A DNA stretch of 64,000 nucleotides from positions 496,001 to 560,000 of the forward strand of contig CAWJNF010000005.1 in assembly GCA_963844235.1 (NCBI GenBank), written 5' to 3'. Numbering within the stretch: position 1 is the first letter of the stretch; each line of letters opens with the position of its first letter. The notes below the pieces were generated by a model. The model was not told the DNA's origin. It saw only the letters and a list, made by a program, of their open reading frames with translations, and made no database searches. The position numbers and the translations under genes were made by a program. Below are positions 31,756 to 41,675 of this stretch, one piece after another. The stretch comes from CAWJNF01 sp963844235 (GTDB taxonomy: Bacteria; Actinomycetota; Thermoleophilia; Gaiellales; Gaiellaceae).

Positions 31756-34051
31756 TCTGCTCACAGTCGTCGAGGACCTGCGCGTCGTCGGCCGCTCCTT
31801 CACGCATCGGGACTTCGTCGAGAAGGTGCAGGGAGCACTCACATACGCCGAAGACTGGCAACTGCCGGGGATGCTCCACGGGCGCATCGTCCGCGCGCAG
31901 GTTCCGTCCGCCCGCATCGTCTCGGTCGACACGAGCGCCGCGGAGGCGCTTCCAGGCGTCCGCACCGTGCTCACCGCGAAGGACGTCCCGCACAACGAGG
32001 TCGTCGACGAGGCGAGCGGCCTGGCGCTGGACGCCGTGCGGGTTCCGGTGCTCGCGTCCGACCGGATTCGGTACCAGGGCGAGCCCATCGTCGCCGTGGC
32101 TGCCGATACCCCCGCGATCGCTGCGGAAGCGACAGAGCTCGTCGCGATCGAGTACGAAGAGCTGCCGGGAGTTTTCGACACGGAAGCGGCGCTCTCGCCG
32201 GACGCCCCCGCCGTCCACCTGCAAGGGAACCGGCTGGTGGACTGGCGATTCGAGCGCGGAGACGTCGAGGCCGCGCTGCGTGCGGCGGACGTGGTCGTGG
32301 CGGAGACGTACCGCACGCAGGCCGTCGACCACGCCTACCTCGAGCCCGAGGCAGGAGTCGGGTGGATCGAGGGCGAGGTGCTGACGCTGCGCGTCGCCAC
32401 GCAGGTCATCGAGCACGGGCGGCAGGTCGCGACGATCCTGAAGCTGCCGACGAACAGGGTTCGCGTCATTGGCACCTACATGGGGGGCGGCTTCGGGGGG
32501 AAGGAGGATATGACAATCGAGCCGTACCTGGCGCTACTGGTCTGGGCCACCCGCCGCCCGGTGAGGATGGTCTGGTCGCGCCAGGAGTCGCTGCTCGCCC
32601 GGCCGAAGAGGCACCCCTTCCATATGCGCTATCGAACGGGGGCAAGCGGCGACGGGCGGATCCTGGCCCAGGACGTCGTGATCGTCGGTGACGCCGGCGC
32701 CTACCCGCTTCTCTCTCCGCGCGTGCTCTTCGCGGCCGGGGTCACAGCCTGCGGCCCGTACGACGTCCCAAACGTGCGTATCCGCTCGACCGCCGTCTTC
32801 ACGAACAACGTGCCGACCAGCGCGTTCCGCGGCTTCGGCGCCATGCAGGTCACACTCGGCTACGAATCGCAGTTGGATCTGGTGGCGGAGGCAGTAGGGC
32901 TCTCGCCCGTCGACGTGCGCCTGCGCAACTTCGTCGAGCAGGGAGATCGGCTGCCGACCCACGAGCCCCTCGACACCCACGTCGCCGTGACCGACACGCT
33001 GCGCGCTGCCCTCGAGGCGCTCGGGCCGGAGGCCACCCACGCGCCGGCTGGCAAGAAGGTCGGACGAGGCTTCGCGTGCAACATGCAGCCCTACGGGCGG
33101 TCACGCTTCTTCGCCGACCGGGCCTCTTGCTGGGTGAGCCTGGAGCGCGACGGAAGCGTCATCGTCCGGACCGGAGCGACCGACCTCGGCGCCGGCCAGG
33201 CGGCGTCCCTCGCCCAGATCGCCGCCGAGGTGCTCGGGGCGGCGCCCGAGAGCGTCGGCGTCTACATCGCCGACTCGGCGCTCACCCCTCCTGCGGGTGG
33301 CACCTTCGCGACGCGCCAGCTCTACATGTCTGGAAACGCGGTCCTGACTGCCGCGTCGGAGTTGCGCGACCGGCTGGCGGAGGTCGCCGCCGAGCTCATC
33401 GAGGCTGACGCTGAGAGCCTGCGCTTCGCGGACGGCCGCGTGTCCGTCAGGGGCGAGGACGGACGGTTCCTCTCGCTCGCCGAGCTCGCGCGGGCAGCGG
33501 AGAGCCAGGGCGTGCTTCCTCACCATCTGGGCACCTTCCACGCCGAGGTGGGCGAGTTCGATCCGAGCACCGGCCGCGGCACGACGTTTCCCGACTACAC
33601 CTACGGGACGCACGCCGCCGAGGTGGAGGTCGACGTCGAGACGGGGCAGGTGCGGGTGCTGCGCTACGTCGCCTGCCACGACGTTGGCCGCGCCATCAGC
33701 CCCGTCCGCGTCGAGGGGCAGATCCAGGGCGGCGCCGCTCAGGGGATCGGCTACGCTCTCACGGAGGAGGTCGTGACCGAGGAGGGCGTCACCATGTCGT
33801 CGCTGTTCGCCGACTACCTCATTCCTAGCTCGACGGACCTCCCGGACATCCAGGCCATCTACCTCGAGCTCGGCGCGGGGAAGGGACCGTTCGGCGCCCG
33901 AGGGATCGGCGAGCCCACGATCGGGCCCCCGGCGGCGGCCCTCGCGAGCGCGATCGCGGACGCCACGGGAGTGCGCCTGACCGAGCTTCCATTCACGCCC
34001 GAGCGCGTCCTCCGCGGTCTTGCAGGACTCGAGCCGAAGTCTCGGCTCTGA
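31739..34051 (+). CDS. Molybdenum hydroxylase set 1, catalytic Mo subunit (CoxL/XdhA-like)
   Basis: This 770-residue large subunit binds molybdopterin cytosine dinucleotide or a related cofactor and hydroxylates a carbon with water-derived oxygen. Motifs are GTYMGGGFGGKEDM (Mo-pterin), the substrate-channel sequence SAFRGFGAMQVTLG, GQAASLAQIAAEVLG, and the catalytic base Glu725 in GARGIGEPTIGPP. There is no CoxL AYRCSFR loop, so it is not CO dehydrogenase; xanthine, nicotinate, purine-like or hydroxybenzoyl-CoA-type substrates are alternatives. A GAGG ribosome site precedes the ATG. The three set-1 genes follow the CoA-transferase genes. Confidence 0.93.
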   Translation: MSTDPDLLTVVEDLRVVGRSFTHRDFVEKVQGALTYAEDWQLPGMLHGRIVRAQVPSARIVSVDTSAAEALPGVRTVLTAKDVPHNEVVDEASGLALDAVRVPVLASDRIRYQGEPIVAVAADTPAIAAEATELVAIEYEELPGVFDTEAALSPDAPAVHLQGNRLVDWRFERGDVEAALRAADVVVAETYRTQAVDHAYLEPEAGVGWIEGEVLTLRVATQVIEHGRQVATILKLPTNRVRVIGTYMGGGFGGKEDMTIEPYLALLVWATRRPVRMVWSRQESLLARPKRHPFHMRYRTGASGDGRILAQDVVIVGDAGAYPLLSPRVLFAAGVTACGPYDVPNVRIRSTAVFTNNVPTSAFRGFGAMQVTLGYESQLDLVAEAVGLSPVDVRLRNFVEQGDRLPTHEPLDTHVAVTDTLRAALEALGPEATHAPAGKKVGRGFACNMQPYGRSRFFADRASCWVSLERDGSVIVRTGATDLGAGQAASLAQIAAEVLGAAPESVGVYIADSALTPPAGGTFATRQLYMSGNAVLTAASELRDRLAEVAAELIEADAESLRFADGRVSVRGEDGRFLSLAELARAAESQGVLPHHLGTFHAEVGEFDPSTGRGTTFPDYTYGTHAAEVEVDVETGQVRVLRYVACHDVGRAISPVRVEGQIQGGAAQGIGYALTEEVVTEEGVTMSSLFADYLIPSSTDLPDIQAIYLELGAGKGPFGARGIGEPTIGPPAAALASAIADATGVRLTELPFTPERVLRGLAGLEPKSRL

Positions 34052-34208
34052 TCATGTCGCTCGCGGCCTTGACCTCGGTCATGGTGAAGGCCGGCTCAGC
34101 GTCCTGCGCAATGCGGTGGGTGACGCCGATGCTCGCCATCCGGAAGATGGATGGCGCCTCGCGCGACCTCGTACGTCCGGGCGCAGGGGCCGGATCTCAT
34201 CTGGCCCG
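34052..34208. other. Convergent intergenic region
   Basis: This gap of 157 bases between the set-1 large subunit and the GntR gene holds no gene that I can support. A minus-strand reading (MASIGVTHRIAQDAEPAFTM) looks somewhat protein-like but continues antisense into the large-subunit gene, so I treat it as chance or as a small relic. Confidence 0.4.
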
Positions 34209-35024
34209 CTACAGCTCCGCGGCCCGGTTCGGGCGGAACCGCCACGGGCTTGTCGGCTGCAGGTCGGCCTCGTCGACCGCGGCTGCCTCGATCGTGTGCC
34301 ACGCCGATCGGATGTGCTGCGCCATCGCCTGCTGAGCGGAAACGGCGCTCCGGTTGCTGAGGGCGAGGAGGATGCGCTCGTGCTGCTCGGCGAACGACTC
34401 GTGGGCTGTCGCGAACGCTATTGGGTGCTCGCGAGAACGTTTCGGCTTCTCGAGCTCTCGGATCAATCTCGACCAGTAGCTCTCGACGATCGAGAGCAGG
34501 AAATCCTCTTGCGCTCCTTCGTAGATCGTCATGTGATAGCGCGAATCGAGCTCGATGAGCTCTCTCTCGCCGGCATTGCTCGCCACGAGCGCGCGAAACG
34601 CGTCGGTCAGCTCATGCAGCACGTGGAGCTGCTCGTCAGGGAGCCTAAAGGCAGCCTGCTGAGTGAGATAGCTCTCGAGCGTGATGCGCGTTTCGAAGAG
34701 AACGCGCGCCTCATCCGCGCTCATGAGTGGTGCTATATGAGTCCCCTTGCCGCGACGCCGGACAATCAATCCTTCTCGCTCCAGCGCCTGAATTGCCTCA
34801 CGTATAGGAGTGCGGCTAACGCCGATTATTTCTGACAATCCTCTTTCCGTCACTCTTTCATCAGGGAGAAGGCGTCCTTCGATAATTTCTCGTCGCAGCA
34901 ACTCCCGCACGTATTGGGGGAACGAGGGAGGCAGCGCGAGTGCGCCGCGCGGTTCGTCCCGGAACCGAGAAGCTCGAGGGCTCATCCTCCACGACCCCCG
35001 TCTCCGTGCCGGATCGTGGCCCAT
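34209..35024 (-). CDS. GntR-family regulator, FadR/FCD subfamily
   Basis: This 271-residue protein has an N-terminal winged helix (YVRELLRREIIEGRLLPDERV, GLSEIIGVSRTPIREAIQALEREGLI) and a C-terminal all-helical FCD ligand domain (FETRITLESYLTQQAAFRL, with histidines in HMTIYEGAQ and HERILLAL that typically hold a metal). Such regulators sense small carboxylic acids. ATG 35024 has an AAGGAG site 4 bases upstream; an internal Met at 34985 is the alternative. It is divergent from the ABC transporter operon and is the best local candidate for control of the catabolic genes on both sides. Confidence 0.93.
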   Translation of the reverse strand: MGHDPARRRGSWRMSPRASRFRDEPRGALALPPSFPQYVRELLRREIIEGRLLPDERVTERGLSEIIGVSRTPIREAIQALEREGLIVRRRGKGTHIAPLMSADEARVLFETRITLESYLTQQAAFRLPDEQLHVLHELTDAFRALVASNAGERELIELDSRYHMTIYEGAQEDFLLSIVESYWSRLIRELEKPKRSREHPIAFATAHESFAEQHERILLALSNRSAVSAQQAMAQHIRSAWHTIEAAAVDEADLQPTSPWRFRPNRAAEL

Positions 35025-35032
35025 TCAACTCC

Positions 35033-35061
35033 TTGACAAAGCTCGCACGGCATTGTAGATT
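35033..35061 (+). promoter_or_regulatory. Promoter of the ABC transporter operon
   Basis: TTGACA (35033-35038), 17 bases and TAGATT (35056-35061) form a near-consensus promoter pointing to the ABC genes, with a leader of about 70 bases and a GAGGAG ribosome site before GTG 35140. ATTGTA occurs at 35052-35057 and 35085-35090 (ATTGTATACCAGT); these are candidate half-sites for the divergent GntR regulator. Confidence 0.65.
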
Positions 35062-35139
35062 GCGCCGGCGCTTGCATGCGGTCGATTGTATACCAGTTAA
35101 ACGGCGCGTCAAGCGAAGTGCGGCGACGAGGAGACCTGC

Positions 35140-36282
35140 GTGGCGACTCTGAGACTCGAACATGTCTCGAAGACGTACGGCCAGGTCGAGGCTGTCCGGG
35201 ATCTTTCGCTCGATGCCGCAGACGGCGAGCTCATTGCTCTTCTGGGTCCTTCGGGGTGCGGAAAGACATCGACTCTCAAGATGGTTGCGGGCCTCGAAGA
35301 CATTACAGAAGGTGCGATTTACTTCCATGATCGTCGCGTAAATGATGTGCGACCGGAAGAGCGCAACGTCGCGATGGTTTTCGAGGACTATTCCCTTTAT
35401 CCGCGTATGTCCGTCTACGAAAATGTCGCGTTTCCGCTGCGCGTGCGACGATACAACGAGCGGGACATCGAGAAGCGGGTGATGCGACTTCTCGACACCC
35501 TGGAGCTCGCCGAGCTGCGCAAGAGCGGTGTGGTCGAGCTGAGCGGCGGCCAGCAGCAGCGGATCGCGATCGCTCGCGCTCTCGTTCGCGAGCCTGCGAT
35601 TCTCATCTTCGACGAGCCGCTCTCCCACCTCGACGCGGAGCTCAAGGGCCGGCTACGCGCCGAGATGCGCTGGCTCCAGCAGGAGCGCGGGGTCACGAGT
35701 GTCCTCGTCACGCACGACCAGGCGGAGGCCATGGCGATGGCCGATCGCGTCGCCGTGATGAACCTCGGGGTACTCCTTCAGGTCGCGACGCCGCACGAGA
35801 TCTACCGATCGCCGGCCGATCTCTTCGTCGGGGGGTTCATCGGTGAGCCGCCGATGAACATCCTCGAGGCGAAGGTCGAGCATCGCGACGACGGCATCGT
35901 GCTGATGGCGCCGAACCTCGAGCTCTCGCTGGGAGCCCGAAGCGCCTCGCTGCGGTCGCGGCTCGGCGGCCGCGATCGAGTCAAGTTCGGCATCCGTCCG
36001 GAGCACGTTCACCTCCAGAGCGGAGCGAACGGCGGCTTCAGCGGTGACGTGTTCTTCAAGGAGTGGCTCGGCGACTACCAGGTCGTCCTCCTGAGCGAGC
36101 CCGGCCTGGATGACCACTGGTTGACGCTGCTGACCCCGCCGGAGCACTCCGTCAGGATCGGTGAGCGTGTGCGCTTCGGCGTGGACGTCGCGGCCCTGAA
36201 TCTCTTCGACGCCGAGACCGACAAGAACATCCTCGTGAGTCCCGGGGAGAGCTCCGCGAACGGATCGGAGCGCAACGGATGA
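35140..36282 (+). CDS. ABC importer ATPase 1 (MalK/UgpC-like, Q-loop Glu)
   Basis: This 380-residue nucleotide-binding subunit of a carbohydrate/polyol-type importer has Walker A GPSGCGKT (36-43), signature LSGGQ (135-139), Walker B with D158-E159, H-switch His192 (VTHDQAEA) and a C-terminal OB/TOBE regulatory domain. The Q-loop reads VFEDYSLYP, with Glu82 in place of the usual glutamine (normally VFQNYALYP). The start is GTG. It is first in a five-gene ABC operon and overlaps the second ATPase gene by ATGA, so a heterodimeric ATPase pair is likely, as in GlpS/GlpT-type glycerol importers. Confidence 0.94.
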   Translation: MATLRLEHVSKTYGQVEAVRDLSLDAADGELIALLGPSGCGKTSTLKMVAGLEDITEGAIYFHDRRVNDVRPEERNVAMVFEDYSLYPRMSVYENVAFPLRVRRYNERDIEKRVMRLLDTLELAELRKSGVVELSGGQQQRIAIARALVREPAILIFDEPLSHLDAELKGRLRAEMRWLQQERGVTSVLVTHDQAEAMAMADRVAVMNLGVLLQVATPHEIYRSPADLFVGGFIGEPPMNILEAKVEHRDDGIVLMAPNLELSLGARSASLRSRLGGRDRVKFGIRPEHVHLQSGANGGFSGDVFFKEWLGDYQVVLLSEPGLDDHWLTLLTPPEHSVRIGERVRFGVDVAALNLFDAETDKNILVSPGESSANGSERNG

Positions 36283-37412
36283 GCTCGCGCACTCTGGAGG
36301 TGCGAGACCTCAACAAACAATTCGGCAAGAACCTCGTCCTCGAAGACGTGGAGCTCGACGCGGAGCCGGGGGAGATCGTGGCGCTCGTCGGGCCGTCGGC
36401 GGCCGGGAAGAGCACGCTGTTGCGCATCGTCGCCGGGATCGAAAAACCGTCTTCCGGGACCGTGGCGATCGACGATCGCGACGTGACGGAGACGCCGTCG
36501 TGGAAGCGCAACGTCGCGATGGCATTCGAGTCGTACGTGCTCTACCCGAATCGCACCGTCTTCGAAAACATCGCCTTCCCCCTGCGCAAGGAGCGGTCGG
36601 AGCGCCGGGGCGAGAGCGCCGCGATCGAGAGGCAGGTGCGCGAGATCGCGGAGGTCCTGGAGATCGGCCCGCTGCTCGACCGTCTGCCTCACGCGCTCTC
36701 GGGCGGCCAGCGCCAGCGAGTGGCGCTCGGGCGGGCGCTCGTCAGAGACGCCGATGTCTATCTCCTCGACGAGCCGATCTCCCATCTCGACGCCAAGCTC
36801 CGGCACTGGCTGCGGGGTGAGCTGCGCCGGCGTTTGAGGGAGAAGGGGACGCCGACCGTCTGGGCGACTCCGGACGGAGCGGAGGCCATGGCGGTCGGCG
36901 ATCGCCTCGCCCTGATCGTTCGCGGGAGGATCGTGCAGACCGGCACCGCGGAGGCGATCTACGCGCGGCCTGCCACGGCGCGCGTGGCCGAGATCGTGGG
37001 CGATCCGCCGATGAACCTGGTCCCAGTCGAACCGAGGGCCGGCGGGATCGAGATCGACGGCAGCGAAACGGTGCTCCCGTTGCGGGACGTTCCGCAGATC
37101 GCCGCCGGTGCGTACGTCGGCGTGCGGGCACGGGATCTCAGGATCGTCGAGGAGCCGGCGGCGACGACGATGCGTGCCACCGTCGTCGTGACCGAACCAG
37201 GTACGAAGAGAAGCCTGATAACTGTCCGTATCGGCCGAAATACGATCCGAATCGTGGGAGGTGCGAGCGAGACATTCCGAACGGGAGACGAGATCCTCGT
37301 CGATTGGGGCGGCGCACACGTCTTCCTTTTCGAGGGGGCCGAGCGAGTGCTCACAGCCGAGTCTGTGATCGCTCGCGAACGGGTCGAGGAGGCGATAGGA
37401 GGGAAGCCATGA
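36279..37412 (+). CDS. ABC importer ATPase 2 (degenerate switch residues)
   Basis: This 377-residue second ATPase has Walker A GPSAAGKS, signature LSGGQ (140-144) and Walker B D164-E165. The Q-loop has Glu84 (MAFESYVLYP) instead of Gln, and the H-switch histidine is replaced by Pro198 (WATPDGAEA). These changes suggest that one composite ATP site in the heterodimer hydrolyses poorly. The C-terminal half keeps a TOBE-like region. Gene overlaps on both sides are ATGA. It is probably stably paired with the first ATPase. Confidence 0.93.
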   Translation: MSSRTLEVRDLNKQFGKNLVLEDVELDAEPGEIVALVGPSAAGKSTLLRIVAGIEKPSSGTVAIDDRDVTETPSWKRNVAMAFESYVLYPNRTVFENIAFPLRKERSERRGESAAIERQVREIAEVLEIGPLLDRLPHALSGGQRQRVALGRALVRDADVYLLDEPISHLDAKLRHWLRGELRRRLREKGTPTVWATPDGAEAMAVGDRLALIVRGRIVQTGTAEAIYARPATARVAEIVGDPPMNLVPVEPRAGGIEIDGSETVLPLRDVPQIAAGAYVGVRARDLRIVEEPAATTMRATVVVTEPGTKRSLITVRIGRNTIRIVGGASETFRTGDEILVDWGGAHVFLFEGAERVLTAESVIARERVEEAIGGKP

Positions 37413-38974
37413 AACAGGAGGATTCGCACGGGACCACACGCTCGCCGTACCGCCGCAGACGCGCCTGGATCGTCTTCGGGCTGTTGGCGATCCTGATTCT
37501 CGCGCTCGCGGCGGCCTGCGGAGGAGACGACGAGGCGGCCGCGCCGCCCGCAGCCGAGGAACCTGCGCCGCCGGCCGAGCCCGCCGAGCCCGCTGCATCC
37601 GGGGAGGAGCCCGCGCCGGCTCCCGCCGAAGGCGAGTGGAGTCTGGCAGAGGCCGCGGCACCGTACGCCGGGACGACGATCAACGTGCTGGACGAGGTCA
37701 CGGACCTCCAACCCGGGTTTGCGGAGCTGATTCCGCAGTTCGAGGAGGAGACGGGCATCGACGTCGAGTTCTCGATCGAGGGCCACGTCGACGTCATCCA
37801 GAAGGGCGAGGCGGACCTGCTAGCCGGCCGAGGCGACTACGACCTCGTGATGGTGCACGACTTCCAGATGGGACGTGTCGTCGACGCTGACGTGATCGAG
37901 CCGATCGACCCGTACCTGAACAACCCCGACCTCAAGGATCCGAGCGTCAACTTCGAGGACTTCATCCCGGGCCCGACCGAGGCTTCGACGATCTACGACG
38001 GGCAGCGCATCTGCTTCCCGGCGTGGCCGTACAACTACATCTACTGGGTTCGAAACGACTTCCTCACGAACCCCGACGAGCAGGCCGCGTTCGAGGAGGA
38101 GTACAGCTACCCGCTGGCGCTGCCGGAGACGATGGACCAGATGTACGACATCGCCGAGTTCTTCACGCGCGACGCGGGGGAGACTCTGGCGGGGGAGACG
38201 CTCTCCGAGCCGATGTACGGGTTCGTTCAGGAGGGCGCGAGGCTCAGCGTGCCGTGGTCGCCGATCTACTGGCTCTACATGCGCCAGTACGGCGGCGGCT
38301 GGTTCAACGAGGACGGCACTCCGAACTTCAGCCGCCCGGAGAACGTCGAGGCGATGGAGTTCTACAAGTCGCTGTGGGAGTTCTCGCCTCCGGGCGCGAT
38401 CGAGTTCTCGCTGATCGACATCCCGGTAGTGATGGGGGAGGGGCGAGCTGCCTCTGGCCTCGTCTGGAGCGACTTCGTGTTCTCGATCGACAAGCAAGGC
38501 GGATCGCCCCACGCGGGCAACTTCGCGTACGCGCCGCCGCCGGCCGTCGGAGACGGCGCCAACCGGGCGACGCTCGTCGCTCTCGGATGTGAGGTGATCA
38601 ACAAGGCGAGCGAGAACAAGGAGGCGGCGTTCCTCTTCTCGCAGTGGATGGCGAGCAAGACGACGCAGGACGCCTGGTTCGACATGGAGGGGGCCGCGAT
38701 GCCGGTCCGTCTCGACTCGTTCGAGCATCCTGCCCTCACGTCCGGTCCCTACGCCGCCATGTTCGCGGCCGCTGTACCCGCGCTGGAAGGGGGGTCGAGC
38801 TGGACGCAGATCCCGAAGATGTTCGAGATCGGCGACACCATCAATCTCGAACAGCAGAAGCTTGTCAACGGCGAGGTCACGGCCCAGGAGATGGTCGACA
38901 ACGTCCAGGCGGCGGCGGAAGACATCTGCGAGGACGGGAGTTGCTTCGCCGAGAAAGCCGTGGTGATGCCCTAG
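37409..38974 (+). CDS. ABC importer solute-binding lipoprotein
   Basis: This 521-residue extracellular binding protein (family 1, sugar/polyol-like) has a basic N-terminus, a hydrophobic stretch (WIVFGLLAILILALA) and the lipobox LAAACGG, then a Pro/Ala/Glu linker and the two-lobe domain. ADLLAGRGDYDLVMVHDFQMG, VWSDFVFSIDKQGG and LFSQWMASKTTQDAWF are characteristic. It starts in the ATPase-2 stop codon (ATGA). The ligand specificity is not readable. It lies among nitrile/amide and molybdenum hydroxylase genes, so it may bind the pathway substrate rather than a sugar. Confidence 0.93.
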   Translation: MKQEDSHGTTRSPYRRRRAWIVFGLLAILILALAAACGGDDEAAAPPAAEEPAPPAEPAEPAASGEEPAPAPAEGEWSLAEAAAPYAGTTINVLDEVTDLQPGFAELIPQFEEETGIDVEFSIEGHVDVIQKGEADLLAGRGDYDLVMVHDFQMGRVVDADVIEPIDPYLNNPDLKDPSVNFEDFIPGPTEASTIYDGQRICFPAWPYNYIYWVRNDFLTNPDEQAAFEEEYSYPLALPETMDQMYDIAEFFTRDAGETLAGETLSEPMYGFVQEGARLSVPWSPIYWLYMRQYGGGWFNEDGTPNFSRPENVEAMEFYKSLWEFSPPGAIEFSLIDIPVVMGEGRAASGLVWSDFVFSIDKQGGSPHAGNFAYAPPPAVGDGANRATLVALGCEVINKASENKEAAFLFSQWMASKTTQDAWFDMEGAAMPVRLDSFEHPALTSGPYAAMFAAAVPALEGGSSWTQIPKMFEIGDTINLEQQKLVNGEVTAQEMVDNVQAAAEDICEDGSCFAEKAVVMP

Positions 38975-39019
38975 ACGTGCGCGGCTAGGGCAAGAGAGAC
39001 GGAGGCGACGGGCGAGGAG

Positions 39020-39943
39020 ATGGCGACCCAGCAGGTAGCCGAATCTGCGGCGCTGGCCCCGGCCCGCGAGTCGAAGCGGGGTCGGTGGTTCACGATCGCG
39101 CTCCTCGCCCCCGCGCTCCTCGCGCTCGTGCTGGTTGGGATCGTCCCGTTCTCCTACACGATCTTCATCAGCCTCCACGCGACGAACTTCATCCGGATCG
39201 AGGAGTTCGTCGGGCTCGAGAACTACCGGGAGCTGCTCACGAGCGACGTCTTCTGGCACACCGTAGGGGTGACGGCGATCATCCTCGTGATCGCCGTCCC
39301 CCTGCAGATCCTGCTGGGCCTCGGCTTCGCTCTCCTTTTTCATCGGGGCGTCTACGGAGGGCGCATTCTGTCTCCGGCGTTGCTCCTACCCGCGGTACTC
39401 GCTCCGACCGTCGTCGCGATCGTCTGGAAGATCATGCTGGCGGGTACATGGGGGTTCCTGACCTACGAGTTCTTCGACCGGTTCGGCATCCTCGCCGAGA
39501 GCTCGGTCTTCAGCGTCCCGACGGCGGCGCTCGCGGCGATCATCGGGATCGACGTCTGGCAGTGGACGCCGTTCATCACGCTCGCCCTGTTCGCCGGGCT
39601 GCAGGCGCTGCCCGTCACGCCGTTCCGCGCGGCCGCGGTCGACGGAGCCTCCGGGTGGCAGACCTTCCGCTACCTCACGCTGCCGATGCTGCTCCCGCTG
39701 ATCGCGGTGCTCTTCTTGCTGCGGCTCATCGACACCTTCAAGATCTTCGACACCGTCTACCTCCTGACCGGTGGGGGGCCGGAGGACGCCACGGAGACGA
39801 TCAGCCTGTACCTCTACAAGCAGGTGTTCAGCTTCTTCGAGGTCGGACGGGCGGCGGCCGCTGCGGTGATCATCTTCCTCATGTTCTTCGTCCTCGCGTC
39901 GATCGCATATCAGCTCCTCTCGAAGCGGCTCAAGCTCTTCTGA
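39020..39943 (+). CDS. ABC importer permease 1 (MalF/UgpA-like)
   Basis: This 307-residue integral membrane subunit has about six transmembrane helices, beginning with FTIALLAPALLALVLVGIVP. The ATPase-docking EAA loop is FRAAAVDGASGWQTFRYLTLPML. Its stop overlaps the start of permease 2 as TGATG. With its partner it forms the membrane channel of the importer. Confidence 0.94.
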   Translation: MATQQVAESAALAPARESKRGRWFTIALLAPALLALVLVGIVPFSYTIFISLHATNFIRIEEFVGLENYRELLTSDVFWHTVGVTAIILVIAVPLQILLGLGFALLFHRGVYGGRILSPALLLPAVLAPTVVAIVWKIMLAGTWGFLTYEFFDRFGILAESSVFSVPTAALAAIIGIDVWQWTPFITLALFAGLQALPVTPFRAAAVDGASGWQTFRYLTLPMLLPLIAVLFLLRLIDTFKIFDTVYLLTGGGPEDATETISLYLYKQVFSFFEVGRAAAAAVIIFLMFFVLASIAYQLLSKRLKLF

Positions 39944-40773
39944 TGCATCGCGAGAGCAAGAAACGGACGGCGCTGCGGACGCTCCTCCTCCTCGTGCTGA
40001 CGCTTGTGTTCATCTTCCCCGTGCTGTGGATGATCTCGATCTCCTTCAAGCCGCGAGAGGCGCTCTTCCGCCAACCGCCGGATTTCTTCTTCGCTCCGAT
40101 CCCCGACCACTACCTCGCGGCCTTCGCCCCCGAGACACGCGCCGTGACGGATCTCATCAACTCGCTCATCATCGCGGGAGCGAGCACCGCGCTCGTGATC
40201 CTGCTCGGAACGCCGGCAGCCTATGCGCTGGCGCGACTTCAGGTGAGGCGGCGCGACGACATCATGATGTTCGTACTCGGCAGCCGGATGGCGCCGGCCA
40301 TCGCGCTCGTCGTCCCATTCTTCCTGATCTACAACAAGGTCGGCCTGCTCAACACGCACTTGGGGCTCATCCTCGCGTACCTCACCTTCAACCTGTCCTT
40401 CTACATATGGCTGATGAGCATCTTCTTCAGGGAGATCCCGCGGGACATCGAGGCTGCCGCGAACGTCGACGGGTACGGGCCGACGTACGCCTTCGTCCGG
40501 ATCGTCGTGCCGCTCGCCGTGCCGGGGATCGTGGCCACCGGCGTGCTCGCCTTCATCTTCGCCTGGAACGAGTTCGCCTACGCGCTGCTCCTGGGAGGCA
40601 AGAACGCCGAGACGCTTCCGGTCGCCATCTCGAGATTCGTCACACCGCGAGGCGTCGAGTGGGGGAGCCTGGCCGCCGTGGGGACCGTGGCTCTCGTGCC
40701 CGTCACGGTGATGGTCTTCCTGCTCTACAAGTACATCGTCCGGGGTCTGAGCCTCGGCGCCGTGAAGGGATAG
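39943..40773 (+). CDS. ABC importer permease 2 (MalG/UgpE-like)
   Basis: This 276-residue permease has about six transmembrane helices. The EAA loop is IEAAANVDGYGPTYAFVRIVVPLAVPG, and LWMISISFKP and FAWNEFAYALLLGG are family hallmarks. It is the last transporter gene. Set-2 molybdenum hydroxylase genes follow after 21 bases with no terminator visible, so uptake and hydroxylation genes are probably one operon, which supports a shared substrate. Confidence 0.94.
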   Translation: MHRESKKRTALRTLLLLVLTLVFIFPVLWMISISFKPREALFRQPPDFFFAPIPDHYLAAFAPETRAVTDLINSLIIAGASTALVILLGTPAAYALARLQVRRRDDIMMFVLGSRMAPAIALVVPFFLIYNKVGLLNTHLGLILAYLTFNLSFYIWLMSIFFREIPRDIEAAANVDGYGPTYAFVRIVVPLAVPGIVATGVLAFIFAWNEFAYALLLGGKNAETLPVAISRFVTPRGVEWGSLAAVGTVALVPVTVMVFLLYKYIVRGLSLGAVKG

Positions 40774-40794
40774 GACACGTATGGGAGGTGACGT

Positions 40795-41675
40795 TTGAAG
40801 CCCGCCCGGTTTCGCTATTGCCGTCCTCAGACGCTCGATGAGGCGATCGATGCCCTGCGCGAGCACGGCGACGAGGCACGCGTGCTGGCCGGAGGTCAGA
40901 GCCTCATCCCGCTCATGAACATGCGCCTCGCCCGTCCGACGGTCGTCGTGGACATCGGCGACCTGACCGGGCTCGACGGCGTTGCGGCGAATGGAGAGGT
41001 CAGGATCGGCGCGCTCGCGACGCAATGGACGGTCCGAACTGATCCGGACGTCGAGCAGCGCCTACCGATGCTCACGGAGGCGCTTCAGTTCGGCCACGTC
41101 GGCATCCAGACCCGGGGAACGGTGTGCGGCATGGTCGCGCACGCGGATCCCGCCGCCGAGGTGCCCGGGATCCTGCTCCTGCTTGATGGCGAGGTCGTCG
41201 CGCGAGGGCCGGCGGGCGAGCGCACGATCGCCGCGGCGGACTTCTTCGTGAGCGCCTTCACCACGGCGCTCGATCCCGCGGAGATCGTCACCGAAGTGCG
41301 CCTGCCGACCCTCGGCGAGTCGTCGGGCCAGGCCTTTGTCGAGGTGGCGCGCAGGCACGGTGACTTCGCGATCGTCGGCGCCGGAGCGGGCGTCCGGCTG
41401 ACCGACGCCGGAAAGGTCGAGGAGGCGCGAGTGGCGCTGATCGGGGTCGGCGAAGGTCCCGTCCGCAACGCGGACGCCGAGGGCCAGCTCGCCGGCGCGG
41501 ATGCCGGCGACCGCGAGGCGATCGCCGAGGCTGGGCGGGTGGTAGAAGCCGGGATCGACCCGCCGGCCGACGTGCACGGCTCGTCGTCGTATCGCAAGAA
41601 GGTGGCAGGGGTGCTCGCGCGGCGCGCGCTCGAGACCGCAATCGCGCGTGCGAGGGAACCAGAGGGGAGGACGCC

